The translations under genes were made by a program, and so were the position numbers. Below, piece after piece: positions 8,618 through 17,400 of a DNA stretch of 40,189 nt; position 1 is the first letter of the stretch; the number at the start of each line of letters is the position of its first letter. Under the pieces are notes generated by a model that saw nothing but the letters and a program-made list of their open reading frames with translations, did not search any database and was not told the origin of the DNA. This DNA comes from Neolewinella lacunae. GTDB lineage: Bacteria > Bacteroidota > Bacteroidia > Chitinophagales > Saprospiraceae. The stretch lies in assembly GCF_014349155.1 (NCBI RefSeq), contig NZ_JACSIT010000148.1, positions 1-40,189 on the forward strand, written 5' to 3'.

Positions 8618-9658
8618 CTAGTCGACGGCCACCAAATAATCCGCCTGCCGGGGAATGATCTCGCCGAGCGGGGCTACGACGTGGCCGTGGTCGGCGCAGA
8701 AGGCCCGGAAATTGGTCGCCTGGTCGGGGGCCACTGCGCAGAGCAAACCACCGCTGGTTTGGGGGTCGGCCAGCAGCCACTTGGCCCGCTCGTTGTGCAG
8801 TTTTACGTGGGCGCCGTAGCTGTCCCAATTGCGCTTGGTACCGCCGGGAATGCAGCCTTCCGCCAGGTAGTAATCCAGGATATCAGCATCAATGAGGGGG
8901 ACGTCCGACAGGCGCACCAGGGCGCTGGCCGCACTGGCCCGGCACATCTCGGTGAGGTGACCGAGTAGGCCGAAGCCGGTGACGTCGGTCATGGCGTGGA
9001 CGTACTCGCGGGTGCCCAGGGCCGCGCCGATTTTGTTCAGCCGGACCATCTGCTCCGTTGCCAGGTGGGCATCGGCGGCGCGTAATTTCTTTTGTTTCTG
9101 GGCGGTGCTGAGGATGCCGACGCCGATGGGTTTGGTGAGAAACAGGATGTCGCCGACGTGGGCTCCGCCGTTCTTTTTCAGGTGGGCGAGGTCGATGCGG
9201 CCGTTGACGGCCAGTCCGAAAATGGGCTCCGGGCAGTCGATGCTGTGGCCGCCCGCCAGGGGAATGCCGGCATCGGCACAGGCCTGCCGACCGCCTTCTA
9301 CCACGAGGCCAGCCACTTCGGGGGCCAACAGGTTGATGGGCCAGCCGAGAATGGCGATGGCCAGCAGCGGCGTGCCGCCCATGGCGTAGACGTCGCTGAT
9401 GGCATTGGTGGCCGCGATGCGCCCGAAAGTCAGTGGGTCATCGACGATGGGCATGAAAAAATCGGTGGTGGAGATGATGGCCGTGCCGTCGCCGAGATCG
9501 TATACCGCCGCGTCGTCGCGCTCGCCATTGCCTACCAATAAGGAAGGAAAGTGGGGTCCCGGCGCCGTTTGGGCCAGGATGGTATCGAGGACGGCGGGGG
9601 CAATTTTGCATCCACAGCCAGCGCCGTGGGAGTATTCGGTGAGGCGGATTTCAGACAT
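8618..9658 (-). CDS. selD: Selenide, water dikinase (SelD)
   Basis: The 346-residue cytoplasmic enzyme makes selenophosphate from selenide and ATP, for selenocysteine or 2-selenouridine synthesis. The N-terminus [12 protein letters not shown] matches the E. coli active-site region; the catalytic Cys is Cys15 and the essential Lys is Lys18 here, so this is a Cys and not a Sec enzyme. The AIRS-type fold is supported by [21 protein letters not shown] and by [14 protein letters not shown] near the C-terminus. The start [10 protein letters not shown] was preferred over an in-frame ATG 17 codons upstream because SelD proteins begin there. No other selenium gene lies in the window, so the downstream use is not shown. 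Confidence 0.95.
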   Translation of the reverse strand: MSEIRLTEYSHGAGCGCKIAPAVLDTILAQTAPGPHFPSLLVGNGERDDAAVYDLGDGTAIISTTDFFMPIVDDPLTFGRIAATNAISDVYAMGGTPLLAIAILGWPINLLAPEVAGLVVEGGRQACADAGIPLAGGHSIDCPEPIFGLAVNGRIDLAHLKKNGGAHVGDILFLTKPIGVGILSTAQKQKKLRAADAHLATEQMVRLNKIGAALGTREYVHAMTDVTGFGLLGHLTEMCRASAASALVRLSDVPLIDADILDYYLAEGCIPGGTKRNWDSYGAHVKLHNERAKWLLADPQTSGGLLCAVAPDQATNFRAFCADHGHVVAPLGEIIPRQADYLVAVD

Positions 9659-9721
9659 GGCTAATAGCTTGTTGGGGTGAAAAAGCGGCTGGCCCCGACG
9701 GGAAACCATTCCGGCACCCGG

Positions 9722-9729
9722 CGAAGGTA
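9722..9729 (-). promoter_or_regulatory. Possible -7 box of selD
   Basis: The minus strand reads TACCTTCG, one mismatch from TAnnTTTG, 63 bp before the selD start. It shares a 154-bp divergent intergenic region with the promoter of the next gene. Confidence 0.4.
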
Positions 9730-9800
9730 CGGGCAGCGGGGGCGGAGTGCAAAGGAAGCCAGCGGTCGTGGGACGACAAACGTAAAAGCCGTAGTGCCCT

Positions 9801-9808
9801 TACCTTTA
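9801..9808 (+). promoter_or_regulatory. -7 box of the DUF2520 gene
   Basis: TACCTTTA resembles the TAnnTTTG box and lies 4 bp before the ATG, again suggesting an almost leaderless transcript. Confidence 0.5.
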
Positions 9809-9812
9809 CACG

Positions 9813-10577
9813 ATGGAAAAAATGGCAGTGGTTGGCGGAGGAAATCTGGCCTGGCACCTGGTGGCGGTGCTCCAAAAGGTGGGGGTAGAGGTTGCTTTGG
9901 TAGCGCGTGATCCAGCGAGCAAACAGGGGTGGCAGGTGCCGGTTATCGCGTACGCTGAGCTGGAGGTCTTTGGTCCGGACCTGGTCTTTTTGGCCGTCCC
10001 GGACGATGCGATTGGCGAAGTGTCGCTTCGTTTGGCCGAGTTGCTCGGACCCGCAGTGCCAGTGGTTCACACCAGCGGCGCTACGGCGATTGGTCGCATC
10101 GCGGACCATTTCCAGTTCCGGGGCGCGCTCTGGCCCATCCGTTCGCTGCGGCGGGGGGAGGTGGTGGACAATTGGCGCGAGGTGCCGCTGGCGTACTGGG
10201 CGGAAGATCCGGGCTTGCGGGCGGCGCTGGAGCGGCTTTGCCAGCGGCTGAGTGACACGGCTTACGCCCTCGACGATGGGCAGCGGGCGCAACTGCATTT
10301 GGCGGCGGTGTTTAGTAATAATTTTGTGACGTGGTTGTACCAGATCAGCTACGAATTGTGTGCGGCCAAAGACATTCCTTTTCACACCCTATTGCCCATC
10401 ATCCAGCATACGGCCCTGCGGCAAGACGGCACCCCACCGCGCATTACCCAAACCGGTGCCGCCGCCCGGGGCGACGTGGCTACGATCCAGCGCCACCTGG
10501 AATTGTTGGAAGGCTACCCCGAGTACGCCGCCTTGTACGCGCGGATCAGTGGTTTGATTGGGGAGGGGGTGAGGTGA
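9813..10577 (+). CDS. Rossmann-fold/DUF2520 protein, putative oxidoreductase
   Basis: The 254-residue cytoplasmic protein has an N-terminal NAD(P)-binding Rossmann domain with the glycine motif VVGGGNLAWHL (residues 6-16) and the strand-end DLVFLAVPDDAI near 56-67. The C-terminal DUF2520 helical domain includes AQLHLAAVFSNNFVTWLYQI and PRITQTGAAARGD. It resembles the COG5495 group, distant relatives of pyrroline-5-carboxylate reductase; the substrate is not known. It is divergent from selD. Such genes are often single in Bacteroidota, and no functional link to SelD is claimed. Confidence 0.85.
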   Translation: MEKMAVVGGGNLAWHLVAVLQKVGVEVALVARDPASKQGWQVPVIAYAELEVFGPDLVFLAVPDDAIGEVSLRLAELLGPAVPVVHTSGATAIGRIADHFQFRGALWPIRSLRRGEVVDNWREVPLAYWAEDPGLRAALERLCQRLSDTAYALDDGQRAQLHLAAVFSNNFVTWLYQISYELCAAKDIPFHTLLPIIQHTALRQDGTPPRITQTGAAARGDVATIQRHLELLEGYPEYAALYARISGLIGEGVR

Positions 10578-10627
10578 TTTTATTTTGGTTTATGGTTTTT
10601 GGTTTTTGCTTTACAGTGTTTTTGGGG

Positions 10628-10645
10628 GGGCGCGGGCGCAGGTGC
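10628..10645 (-). repeat. Dispersed 18-bp motif, copy 4
   Basis: On the minus strand it reads GCACCTGCGCCCGCGCCC, the only copy with C at the variable tenth position. It lies in the convergent gap after the DUF2520 gene, which otherwise contains a T/G-rich run (10578-10627) and no gene. Confidence 0.8.
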
Positions 10646-10689
10646 AAACCGGGGCATGTCCAACCTGAGGATTCACTTTTTAACTAAAC

Positions 10690-11175
10690 CTAATTTTCAG
10701 AAAAGTTAAATAATTTTTTCACTTCCCTTATTAGCAGGTCAAATCTTGTGTCAAGCTTGCCCTTATGCTCTTCTTCCAATTGAATTAATGAATTCAATAT
10801 CGATGCTTCTAAAAACTCAAGCCTTTCACCTTCGGTCTTTTCAAAAAAGTTTTCATCTGTAACAATGATATTTTTCCCAATTGACTTTTCTCTTTTCCTG
10901 AACCCTTCACCTTTATCCAAGTGATCCAACTCGTACTGCAAGGGATTCAAATAGAACTGGAACAATATCAATTTAACATCATTCCCATATTCTATGTTAA
11001 CTACTTGTTTCAAAAGGTGATCAATACCAATATCGCCCCAAATATACCGCCTAAAGGATTTGCCCTTTTCTTCTGCTGCTTCATCTTCGTGCTTTGTCGC
11101 ATCCCCGAGCAGTGATGGACCTGAAACAAAACAACCAAACAGGTTTTCTTTTTGATGTACTAAACTCGTTTTCAT
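10690..11175 (-). CDS. Small hypothetical protein, immunity candidate
   Basis: I do not recognise this 161-residue protein. It is highly charged, has no signal peptide or membrane segment, and ends in a helix-rich stretch (RLEFLEASILNSLIQLEEEHKGKLD) that could form a coiled coil. Its codons are much more AT-rich than those of the housekeeping genes, as in the rest of the 10690-12960 block. It is the second gene downstream of the Rhs-tip gene, so it may be an immunity protein or an imported cargo gene. Only position and composition support this. The start ATG is the only plausible one. Confidence 0.55.
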   Translation of the reverse strand: MKTSLVHQKENLFGCFVSGPSLLGDATKHEDEAAEEKGKSFRRYIWGDIGIDHLLKQVVNIEYGNDVKLILFQFYLNPLQYELDHLDKGEGFRKREKSIGKNIIVTDENFFEKTEGERLEFLEASILNSLIQLEEEHKGKLDTRFDLLIREVKKLFNFSEN

Positions 11176-11237
11176 CAGTGGAAATTTTTATTTAATGGAC
11201 CTCTTAAAATCAAGTTTTGTTGGTGTTCAAAGTCATA

Positions 11238-11300
11238 CGCCCCCTGGCTATAACGCTTCATTCGGCCGATTCATGCAACAACGCCGTTCGGGCTCATTCA
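11238..11300. other. GC-rich, partly palindromic spacer
   Basis: This stretch sits between two AT-rich genes and differs from both in composition. It contains the palindrome TCGGCCGA (11262-11269) and imperfect direct repeats of AACGC..TTCGG..ATTC. It resembles a recombination spacer but does not fit the attC consensus. Confidence 0.3.
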
Positions 11301-11308
11301 AATAGTTG

Positions 11309-11767
11309 TCAGTCTTTTATGAGGATACGAGCTATTGAGTCGCCCACTAAATATCGTTTATCAACAATGAGTCGGTGTTTAAAATCATTATTATCAATTA
11401 TGTCTTTCCATTTTTTATTGCATAAGGAAAAGTTTGACACTGTATACAAATAAGGTTCCTTAGAGGAACTACATAAAAGCCTTTCGTTTAAATGATTCCA
11501 GTATGTAACGGAACTGTCGTTAGGTTCAACCCTGTTATTTGGAACCCATGTAATTAATTGGTTACTATTCACTATCAATGAATCTCTACATTTAAATTTA
11601 GCATTCCCTAAATTTTTTTCCTCTTCGTCACATATAATTATATAGTAAAATACTTCATCTGTTTCGTTAATTACTACGATTCTATGGGACTTTTCGTAAT
11701 GACATTGCAATAAAGTAACCATAATTACTAAGCAGGATGCATATACAAGATTATGTTTTGTTTTCAT
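11309..11767 (-). CDS. Small lipoprotein of unknown function, immunity candidate
   Basis: The 152-residue protein begins MKTKHNLVYASCLVIMVTLLQC, a lipoprotein signal peptide with Cys22 as the likely lipidated residue. The internal ATG was chosen over an upstream one because it places this signal at the N-terminus. The mature part is beta-rich by appearance, with several cysteines (CDEEEK, KCRDS, LLCSSS, SLCNKKW). I do not recognise the family. It is the first gene downstream of the Rhs-tip metallopeptidase-like gene, in the same orientation and in AT-rich DNA. That is the usual place for an immunity gene of a polymorphic toxin acting in the envelope; this is inference. Confidence 0.6.
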   Translation of the reverse strand: MKTKHNLVYASCLVIMVTLLQCHYEKSHRIVVINETDEVFYYIIICDEEEKNLGNAKFKCRDSLIVNSNQLITWVPNNRVEPNDSSVTYWNHLNERLLCSSSKEPYLYTVSNFSLCNKKWKDIIDNNDFKHRLIVDKRYLVGDSIARILIKD

Positions 11768-11970
11768 GCTATTTTTGAGATTAAACAAATGTAAGAAGGC
11801 GTGGGCTGATTCTGGCTCTACTTTTTTTTTATATTTAAAGTGCTTAGGAATGATGAAAATGCAATAACAACATTTAAAATGGCCAGTCATTTCATTGTTA
11901 AAATTATCATTTAATAGGCTTGCGGCATATTTTGAAATGGGCTTAAAGTTTGAATTTTTTTCGCCATTTA

Positions 11971-13275
11971 TTATGGTGTTATTAATCCTCGACTACTGTA
12001 CCAATATGATCGTAACAAAATTTGGTGCTTTAAACTCAATGGAGCTGCCGGAAAAGATATTCTAGTTCCAAAATGTTTATTTGCAAGGTGGCTCGCCCAA
12101 GTTTCCGTCCAATTGGACATATGGGAATTAGTGGTATGGTAGCTGTAAACACTTGTCGGAGCGATGACTTCATAATATGCCTTTAATCCATATTCTCTTG
12201 CCTGTAGTATATGGCCAAATTCGTGTTGAAATAAATCATAACTTAATCGTTTACTGTAAGAGCCGTCACCCAAAAAGATACTACCGCTACCAAACGGACC
12301 GGGGAAAGTAGCACCAGAGGAGTTAGTACCAGATCCCAAAACAGAACTCTCGTATATACTTACTCCATCGTAATTACCTACATATTTCCCAGTAATATCC
12401 GCAATATCAAGAGCTCCATAACCTCCACGAGCCGCCATTTCAGAAGTGACTCTCTTTGTTCCATTCCACCAGTTTGCTCCAGCTTTATTTGCCTTAATTC
12501 CTCCGGAAATGCCTCCTGATATTCCACCGTATAAAGCTCCTGAAATCCCTGTACTGACACCGCTTTTGAGTGCCTCTCCGATATTACCCCCATTGCTTAG
12601 TTTGTTGCCAAAACCTGAAACAAAACCGCCAGCAAGGCCACCACCTGCTCCTGATAGTGCCCCAGAGATGAACCCAGCACTTGATACCCCACTTGTTCCT
12701 AAAAAACCTCCTCCAAAACTTCCACCCGCCAAAGAGGCACTTATTCCAGAGGCAACACCTGCGCCAACGGCTCCCGAAAATGCACCAATAGCTAAACTTC
12801 CAACAAAATCTCCAAATGAGTTAATATTACGTTGCATGCTTTGAGAAGCAACATTTACAAATGCACCAATAGCTGCCGCAACACAAAGAGGACAATCACC
12901 TGCCGGGTCATTATGAAACATAGGAGAATTGTACATTGAGTTGTACGGCGAATTCCTAAAATCATGTTCCGCCTTAGGATCCACAGACCACCATCGCCCC
13001 ACCACCGGGTCCAGTGTCCGGTAAGTGGCCATATTGACGTTCAGCCCAAAATCATTGACGTGCTCAATGCCGTTGTATTGGTAGGCAGTTTTGGTGCCTG
13101 GTACGGTGCCTTGCCAGGGGCCGCCTGACAGGGTAAAGCCCTTTGGATGACCACCACCACTTTCGGCCCAGAAAACCCGCAAACAGACCGCCTCCTCCAC
13201 CCCAGCATTCGGCTCGCATCCCAATGGGAGACCACAAGCGATCAGCAGTAAAAGCAGAAGACGGAGCGAGGCCAT
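11971..13275 (-). CDS. Lipoprotein-type Rhs core fused to HExxH metallopeptidase-like tip
   Basis: The 434-residue product starts MASLRLLLLLLIACGLPLGC, a lipoprotein signal with an LPLGC lipobox. A truncated Rhs repeat-associated core follows (YQYNGIEHVNDFGLN, YRTLDPVVGRWWSVDPKAE, about residues 64-110). Next is a Gly/Ala/Ser-rich stretch of about 170 residues. The C-terminal tip has FQHEFGHILQ near residue 350 and NWTETWASHLANKHFG near 390, which gives a zincin HExxH and a possible third ligand Glu. Such tips are typical of polymorphic toxins. The DNA is GC-rich through the core and turns AT-rich at about 12960, where the tip begins. Most of the Rhs shell is missing, so this is either a decayed remnant or a small autonomous secreted form. 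The start was chosen for the signal peptide; the frame is open further upstream. Confidence 0.7.
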   Translation of the reverse strand: MASLRLLLLLLIACGLPLGCEPNAGVEEAVCLRVFWAESGGGHPKGFTLSGGPWQGTVPGTKTAYQYNGIEHVNDFGLNVNMATYRTLDPVVGRWWSVDPKAEHDFRNSPYNSMYNSPMFHNDPAGDCPLCVAAAIGAFVNVASQSMQRNINSFGDFVGSLAIGAFSGAVGAGVASGISASLAGGSFGGGFLGTSGVSSAGFISGALSGAGGGLAGGFVSGFGNKLSNGGNIGEALKSGVSTGISGALYGGISGGISGGIKANKAGANWWNGTKRVTSEMAARGGYGALDIADITGKYVGNYDGVSIYESSVLGSGTNSSGATFPGPFGSGSIFLGDGSYSKRLSYDLFQHEFGHILQAREYGLKAYYEVIAPTSVYSYHTTNSHMSNWTETWASHLANKHFGTRISFPAAPLSLKHQILLRSYWYSSRGLITP

Positions 13276-13444
13276 ATAACGAAGATAACGCTTTGGAGGG
13301 CGGAGCGTGTGTGGATACCAAGGTAAAATCCGAGACAAACGACCCAACTGCACAATCGGCGACCAATGAGCATGACTTGTAGCGGTGAATGCAATAGCGG
13401 CTGGTTCCCCCTCCCCCCGCTCTTCTCTTAGGGAGCCAAAGCTT

Positions 13445-13462
13445 GCACCTGCGGCCGCGCCC
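13445..13462 (+). repeat. Dispersed 18-bp motif, copy 5
   Basis: GCACCTGCGGCCGCGCCC lies 146 bp upstream of the DUF4197 start, pointing with it. It is also 169 bp upstream of the divergent Rhs gene, pointing away from that one. Confidence 0.85.
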
Positions 13463-13576
13463 AAAAGGGACATCGGGGGAAAGAAGTCGGGCAAAAGCCC
13501 AACGCTACAGCCCAACACTACCACACAATAAGTAAACCTTAACGCCCCCCGTACACCCCACGTCGTCTTTGTAGCG

Positions 13577-13584
13577 TTCCTTTG
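13577..13584 (+). promoter_or_regulatory. Possible -7 box of the DUF4197 gene
   Basis: TTCCTTTG is one mismatch from TAnnTTTG, 24 bp before the ATG. No convincing -33 element was identified. Confidence 0.35.
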
Positions 13585-13608
13585 TGGTTACCTACAAATA
13601 ATGTCCCC

Positions 13609-14355
13609 ATGCGTAAGCTTACTGCTACCCTGTTGCTGCTGCTGGCAGCCCTCCTGTTTACCCTCCCCGCCCACGCCCAGTTTGGCAAGACCCTGGGCAA
13701 GCTCAAGACCCAGGCCGACGAAGTGCTCGGCGGCAAAGGCCCCCTCTCCGAAGAAGCGATTGGCGAAGGCCTCAAAGAAGCCCTCAACCAGGGCGTTGAT
13801 AAAGCCGTGTCGTCCCTGTCAGCGGTAGACGGCTACCTGGAAAGCCCCTACAAGATTTTGTTGCCCGAGGAGGCGCAGTCGGTCGTCAGCCGCGTCAGCG
13901 CCCTGCCCGGCTTCGGCAACGTGGAGAAAGACCTGACCGAACGGATCAACCGCGCCGCCGAACTGGCCGCCACGAAGGCTGGCCCCATCTTCGTCGACGC
14001 CATCAAGGGACTGACCATCAAGGACGCCATGAACCTCCTGATGGGCAACCAGGATGCCGCCACCCGCTACCTCGAAGGCAACACCTCCGCGCCACTGGCC
14101 GCCGAGTTCCAGCCCGTCATCCGCACGGCCCTCGATGAGGTGAACGCCAACGAGATCTGGAACAAGGTGGTAACGGCCTATAATAAACTGCCGCTGGTGA
14201 AGAAAACGAACCCCGAGCTGGACGCCTACGTTACCCAGCGCGCTTTAGAAGGAATGTTCGGTTTGATCGAAGTAAAGGAAAGCGAATTGCGTCAAAACCC
14301 CGCTTTGCGAAATACTGATCTGTTAAAGCGGGTTTTTGCACGGCAGGACAAGTGA
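13609..14355 (+). CDS. DUF4197 family secreted protein
   Basis: The 248-residue protein has a signal peptide (MRKLTATLLLLLAALLFTLPAHAQ) and is likely periplasmic. The mature part is mostly helical and matches DUF4197 in its hallmarks: LSEEAIGEGLKEALNQGVDKAV, the segment YKILLPEEA, GLTIKDAMNLLMGNQDAATRYLEGNT, and the C-terminal LDAYVTQRALEGMFGLIEVKE. The biochemical role of the family is unknown. The ATG was chosen because the signal peptide begins there; an in-frame ATG nine codons upstream would disrupt it. The last 57 bp of the gene contain a terminator-like inverted repeat. It stands alone ahead of the TonB receptor, which has its own promoter. Confidence 0.88.
   Translation: MRKLTATLLLLLAALLFTLPAHAQFGKTLGKLKTQADEVLGGKGPLSEEAIGEGLKEALNQGVDKAVSSLSAVDGYLESPYKILLPEEAQSVVSRVSALPGFGNVEKDLTERINRAAELAATKAGPIFVDAIKGLTIKDAMNLLMGNQDAATRYLEGNTSAPLAAEFQPVIRTALDEVNANEIWNKVVTAYNKLPLVKKTNPELDAYVTQRALEGMFGLIEVKESELRQNPALRNTDLLKRVFARQDK
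14299..14337 (+). terminator. Terminator-like hairpin inside the 3' end of the DUF4197 gene
   Basis: CCCGCTTT (14299-14306) pairs perfectly with AAAGCGGG (14325-14332) and is followed at once by TTTTT. The loop is 18 nt, long for an intrinsic terminator. The U-run ends 18 bp before the stop codon, so termination there would cut the message inside the gene. Confidence 0.45.
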
Positions 14356-14419
14356 TGCCCTGCCACTAAAGATTTGAGGCTGAACAAATTAGTACAAAAG
14401 ACTTAACAATGGCTTAACA

Positions 14420-14447
14420 TTGGCTATCGAAAAGTGATGGACCTTTG
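14420..14447 (+). promoter_or_regulatory. Promoter of the TonB receptor gene
   Basis: TTG (14420-14422) and GACCTTTG (14440-14447), 17 bp apart, resemble the Bacteroidota TTTG / TAnnTTTG promoter. This would leave a leader of about 45 nt before the ATG. Confidence 0.45.
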
Positions 14448-14499
14448 CGGCGAATTTTAGCCGTATCGGCTTAATCAACTCAAGCAAATTGTTTCCATT

Positions 14500-17400
14500 A
14501 TGAAGTTACGATTACTAGTTTCAAGCTTCCTTGTGTTGCTGGGGATGGCCCTCAGTGCACAGATCACGACCAGTAGCATCAGTGGTCGGGTAGCAGACGC
14601 CAGCGGTGTAGAACTGCCCGGTGCCACGGTAATGGCAGTGCACACCCCCACGGGTAGCGAGTACGGCACGGTGACCAACAACGAAGGCACCTACACGATC
14701 CAGGGCATGAGAATCGGTGGCCCCTACACCGTTAAGGTTACCTTCATCGGCTTCGAAGAAAGCGTCCAAGACGGGATTTTCCTGACCTTGGGTGGCCAAT
14801 CTTTGATCGACTTCACCCTCAGCGATGGTTCCGTAGTGCTGGAGGACGTGGTCGTTTCGGCCAACCGCGACAGCGAGTTCAACGATTCCAAGACGGGTTC
14901 TTCCATCAAGATCAACTCCGAAAAGATCCAGGCGCTGCCAACGATCAACCGGAGCATCAACGACTACACGCGCCTCACGCCCCAGTCCAACGGTACTTCC
15001 TTCGCCGGAACGAGCTCACGCTTCAACAACTACACGATTGACGGCAACATTTACAACAACAACTTCGGCCTCGGTACCGGTCAGTTTGCCGGTGGCAACC
15101 CGATCTCCATCGACGCCATCGAAGCGGTTAGCGTAAACTTGGCACCTTACGACGTGCGCTACTCCGGTTTCACCGGTGCTGCCGTTAACGCCGTAACGAA
15201 ATCCGGTACCAACACCTTCAAAGGCTCTGCCTACTACCTGATCCGCAACGACCAGATGCAAGGTACGCGCGCCGGTGAGCTTTCCGTCGACGCTGGCAGC
15301 TCTAAGAACGAGATCTACGGTGCAACGATTGGTGGCCCGATCATCAAGAACAAACTCTTCTTCTTTGCTTCCTACGAGAAGGAAAAAGAGGCCGTTCCTT
15401 CTTTCCTCAAGCGGGCTGCCCGCGAAGGCGAGACCCCCGATGGTCTGATCATCTCCCGCGTACCCCTCTCTGAGGCCAACTTCGTACGTGATCGTATCCA
15501 GGAACTCTACGGCTACGACACGGGTGCCCCCGACGGTTACCAGTTTGCTTCCGAGCAGGAGCGCATCAACGCCCGCCTAGACTTCAACATCAGCGCCAAG
15601 CACAAACTGACGGCCCGTTTCAACGATTACTCTTCGTTTGCGGATATCCCCACCAACGGCAACTCCATCCGCTACATCTCTACCCGCTTCCGGAATACCG
15701 ACCGGACGGGCATCGAGAACATCAACTTCCGCAACAACAACTACACGAACGACCGTCGGGTAACGTCTTACGTTGCAGAACTGAACTCCCTGCTGAGCAA
15801 CACGGTTTCTAACCAGTTCAATATTGGTTACACCAAGATCGCTGACCCCCGCCGTGGCATCCCCGGTGGCCAGGAATTCCCGATGATCGAAGTGCTCGAG
15901 CCAGATGCTTCCGGTAACCTCCTGTACTATATGACGCTGGGTAACGAGCTCTTCTCCGTTGGTAACCTGTTGGAGAACAACGTGTTCAACATCACCAACA
16001 ACACGACCTTCTACATGGACAAGCACACGGTGACGGCCGGCATCAACTTCGAGTCGATGAGCTTCTTCAACGCGTTCAACCCCGTGTTCAATGGCTTCTA
16101 CCGCTTCAACTCCTATGACAATTTCGTAGAAGCAGTCATCAACCGGAACCCCAACGTGTTCCCCGATGCCTTTGCTAAGGGTTACGCCCTCGACGGTACG
16201 AACAACCTGCCCGTGGATGAGACCAACTTCGGACAAGTCGGTATTTACCTCCAGGATGAGTTCCAGGTAAACGAGCGCCTGAAAGTAACCGGTGGTATTC
16301 GCGTAGATCTTCCCTTCTACCCCATCGATATCCCCTCCAACAATGCCCTTGACTCCCTTAACAAGGAGTTCACGGATGCTGACGGCAATACCTTCACGCC
16401 CGATGTAGCCACTTTCCCCAAAGTTACCCCCCTGATCTCCCCCCGCATTGGTTTCAACTTCGACGTTGCTGGCGACCGCAGTACCGTTCTCCGCGGTGGT
16501 ACCGGTATCTTCACCGGCCGCATTCCTTTCGTATGGTTATCTAACCAGGTCAACGGCTCCGGTGTAATCCGTGGTGGAGATGGCTTCGAGGGCCAAGAGG
16601 TCGTCGACGCAGGCATCATCTTCAATCCCGACGTAACGGCCTACAACCCGCCCGCCGAGCTACTGTCCTCTGCACTTCCCGATGATTTGAACCTGACCGA
16701 CCGCAACTTCAAGTTGCCCCAGGTATGGCGTACCAACCTGGCAGTAGACCAGCAGTTGCCCCTCGGCATTCAGGGTACCCTGGAATTCATCTACAACCGC
16801 GACGTGCAAACGCCGATCGCTTACAACGCAGTAGTGCGTGAGCCCGATGGTTTCTTCTCTGGCCCCGATACCCGTGGCTACCGCAACGGCACCAACTACA
16901 GCAACGACCCCGACTTCCGCAACGTGTTCTACCTGACCAACGCCGAGCGCAAGGCAGATTACTACTCGATCACCGCCCAGCTTTCCAAGCAGTTCAGCAA
17001 CGGTTTCTTCGCTTTCGTAGCCTACACCCGTTCACGCGCCCGCGACCTCGACGCCGCTGGTGGTTCACAAGCTGTATCTCTCTGGCCTGCAACCGTTCAG
17101 GAAGACCGCAACGACCCCGAACTGAGCTTCGCCGGTTTCGACCAGCCCAACCGCGTGGTGGCTAACCTCAGCTACCAAATGGGTGGTACGACCCTCGGTC
17201 TGTTCTACGACGGTGGTAACGCCTTCCGCTACTCCTACACCTACTCCGGCAACTTCGGTGACGCTTCTAACCGCCTGATCTACGTACCCGAAGACGCCAG
17301 CGAACTCCAGTTCCAGGAATTCACGGTTGGTGGCGAAACCATCACCGCAGCGATGCAGGCCGACATCCTCGATGCCTACATCGACCAGGACGACTACCTG

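Larger units (their letters stand above)
13276..13608. other. Divergent intergenic region
   Basis: This 333-bp gap separates the Rhs-tip gene (minus) from the DUF4197 gene (plus). It holds one copy of the 18-bp motif and a promoter-like TTCCTTTG (13577-13584). No other gene was found. Confidence 0.6.

Noticed and set aside
11238..11300. Integron attC site
   Set aside because: Neither the GTTRRRY core nor its inverted partner is present in the right arrangement, and no integrase gene lies in the window. Kept only as an unexplained spacer.
13276..13524. Longer N-terminus of the Rhs-tip protein
   Set aside because: The extension has no recognisable sequence and would bury the lipoprotein signal peptide that starts at 13275. 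It also runs through a copy of the 18-bp motif.
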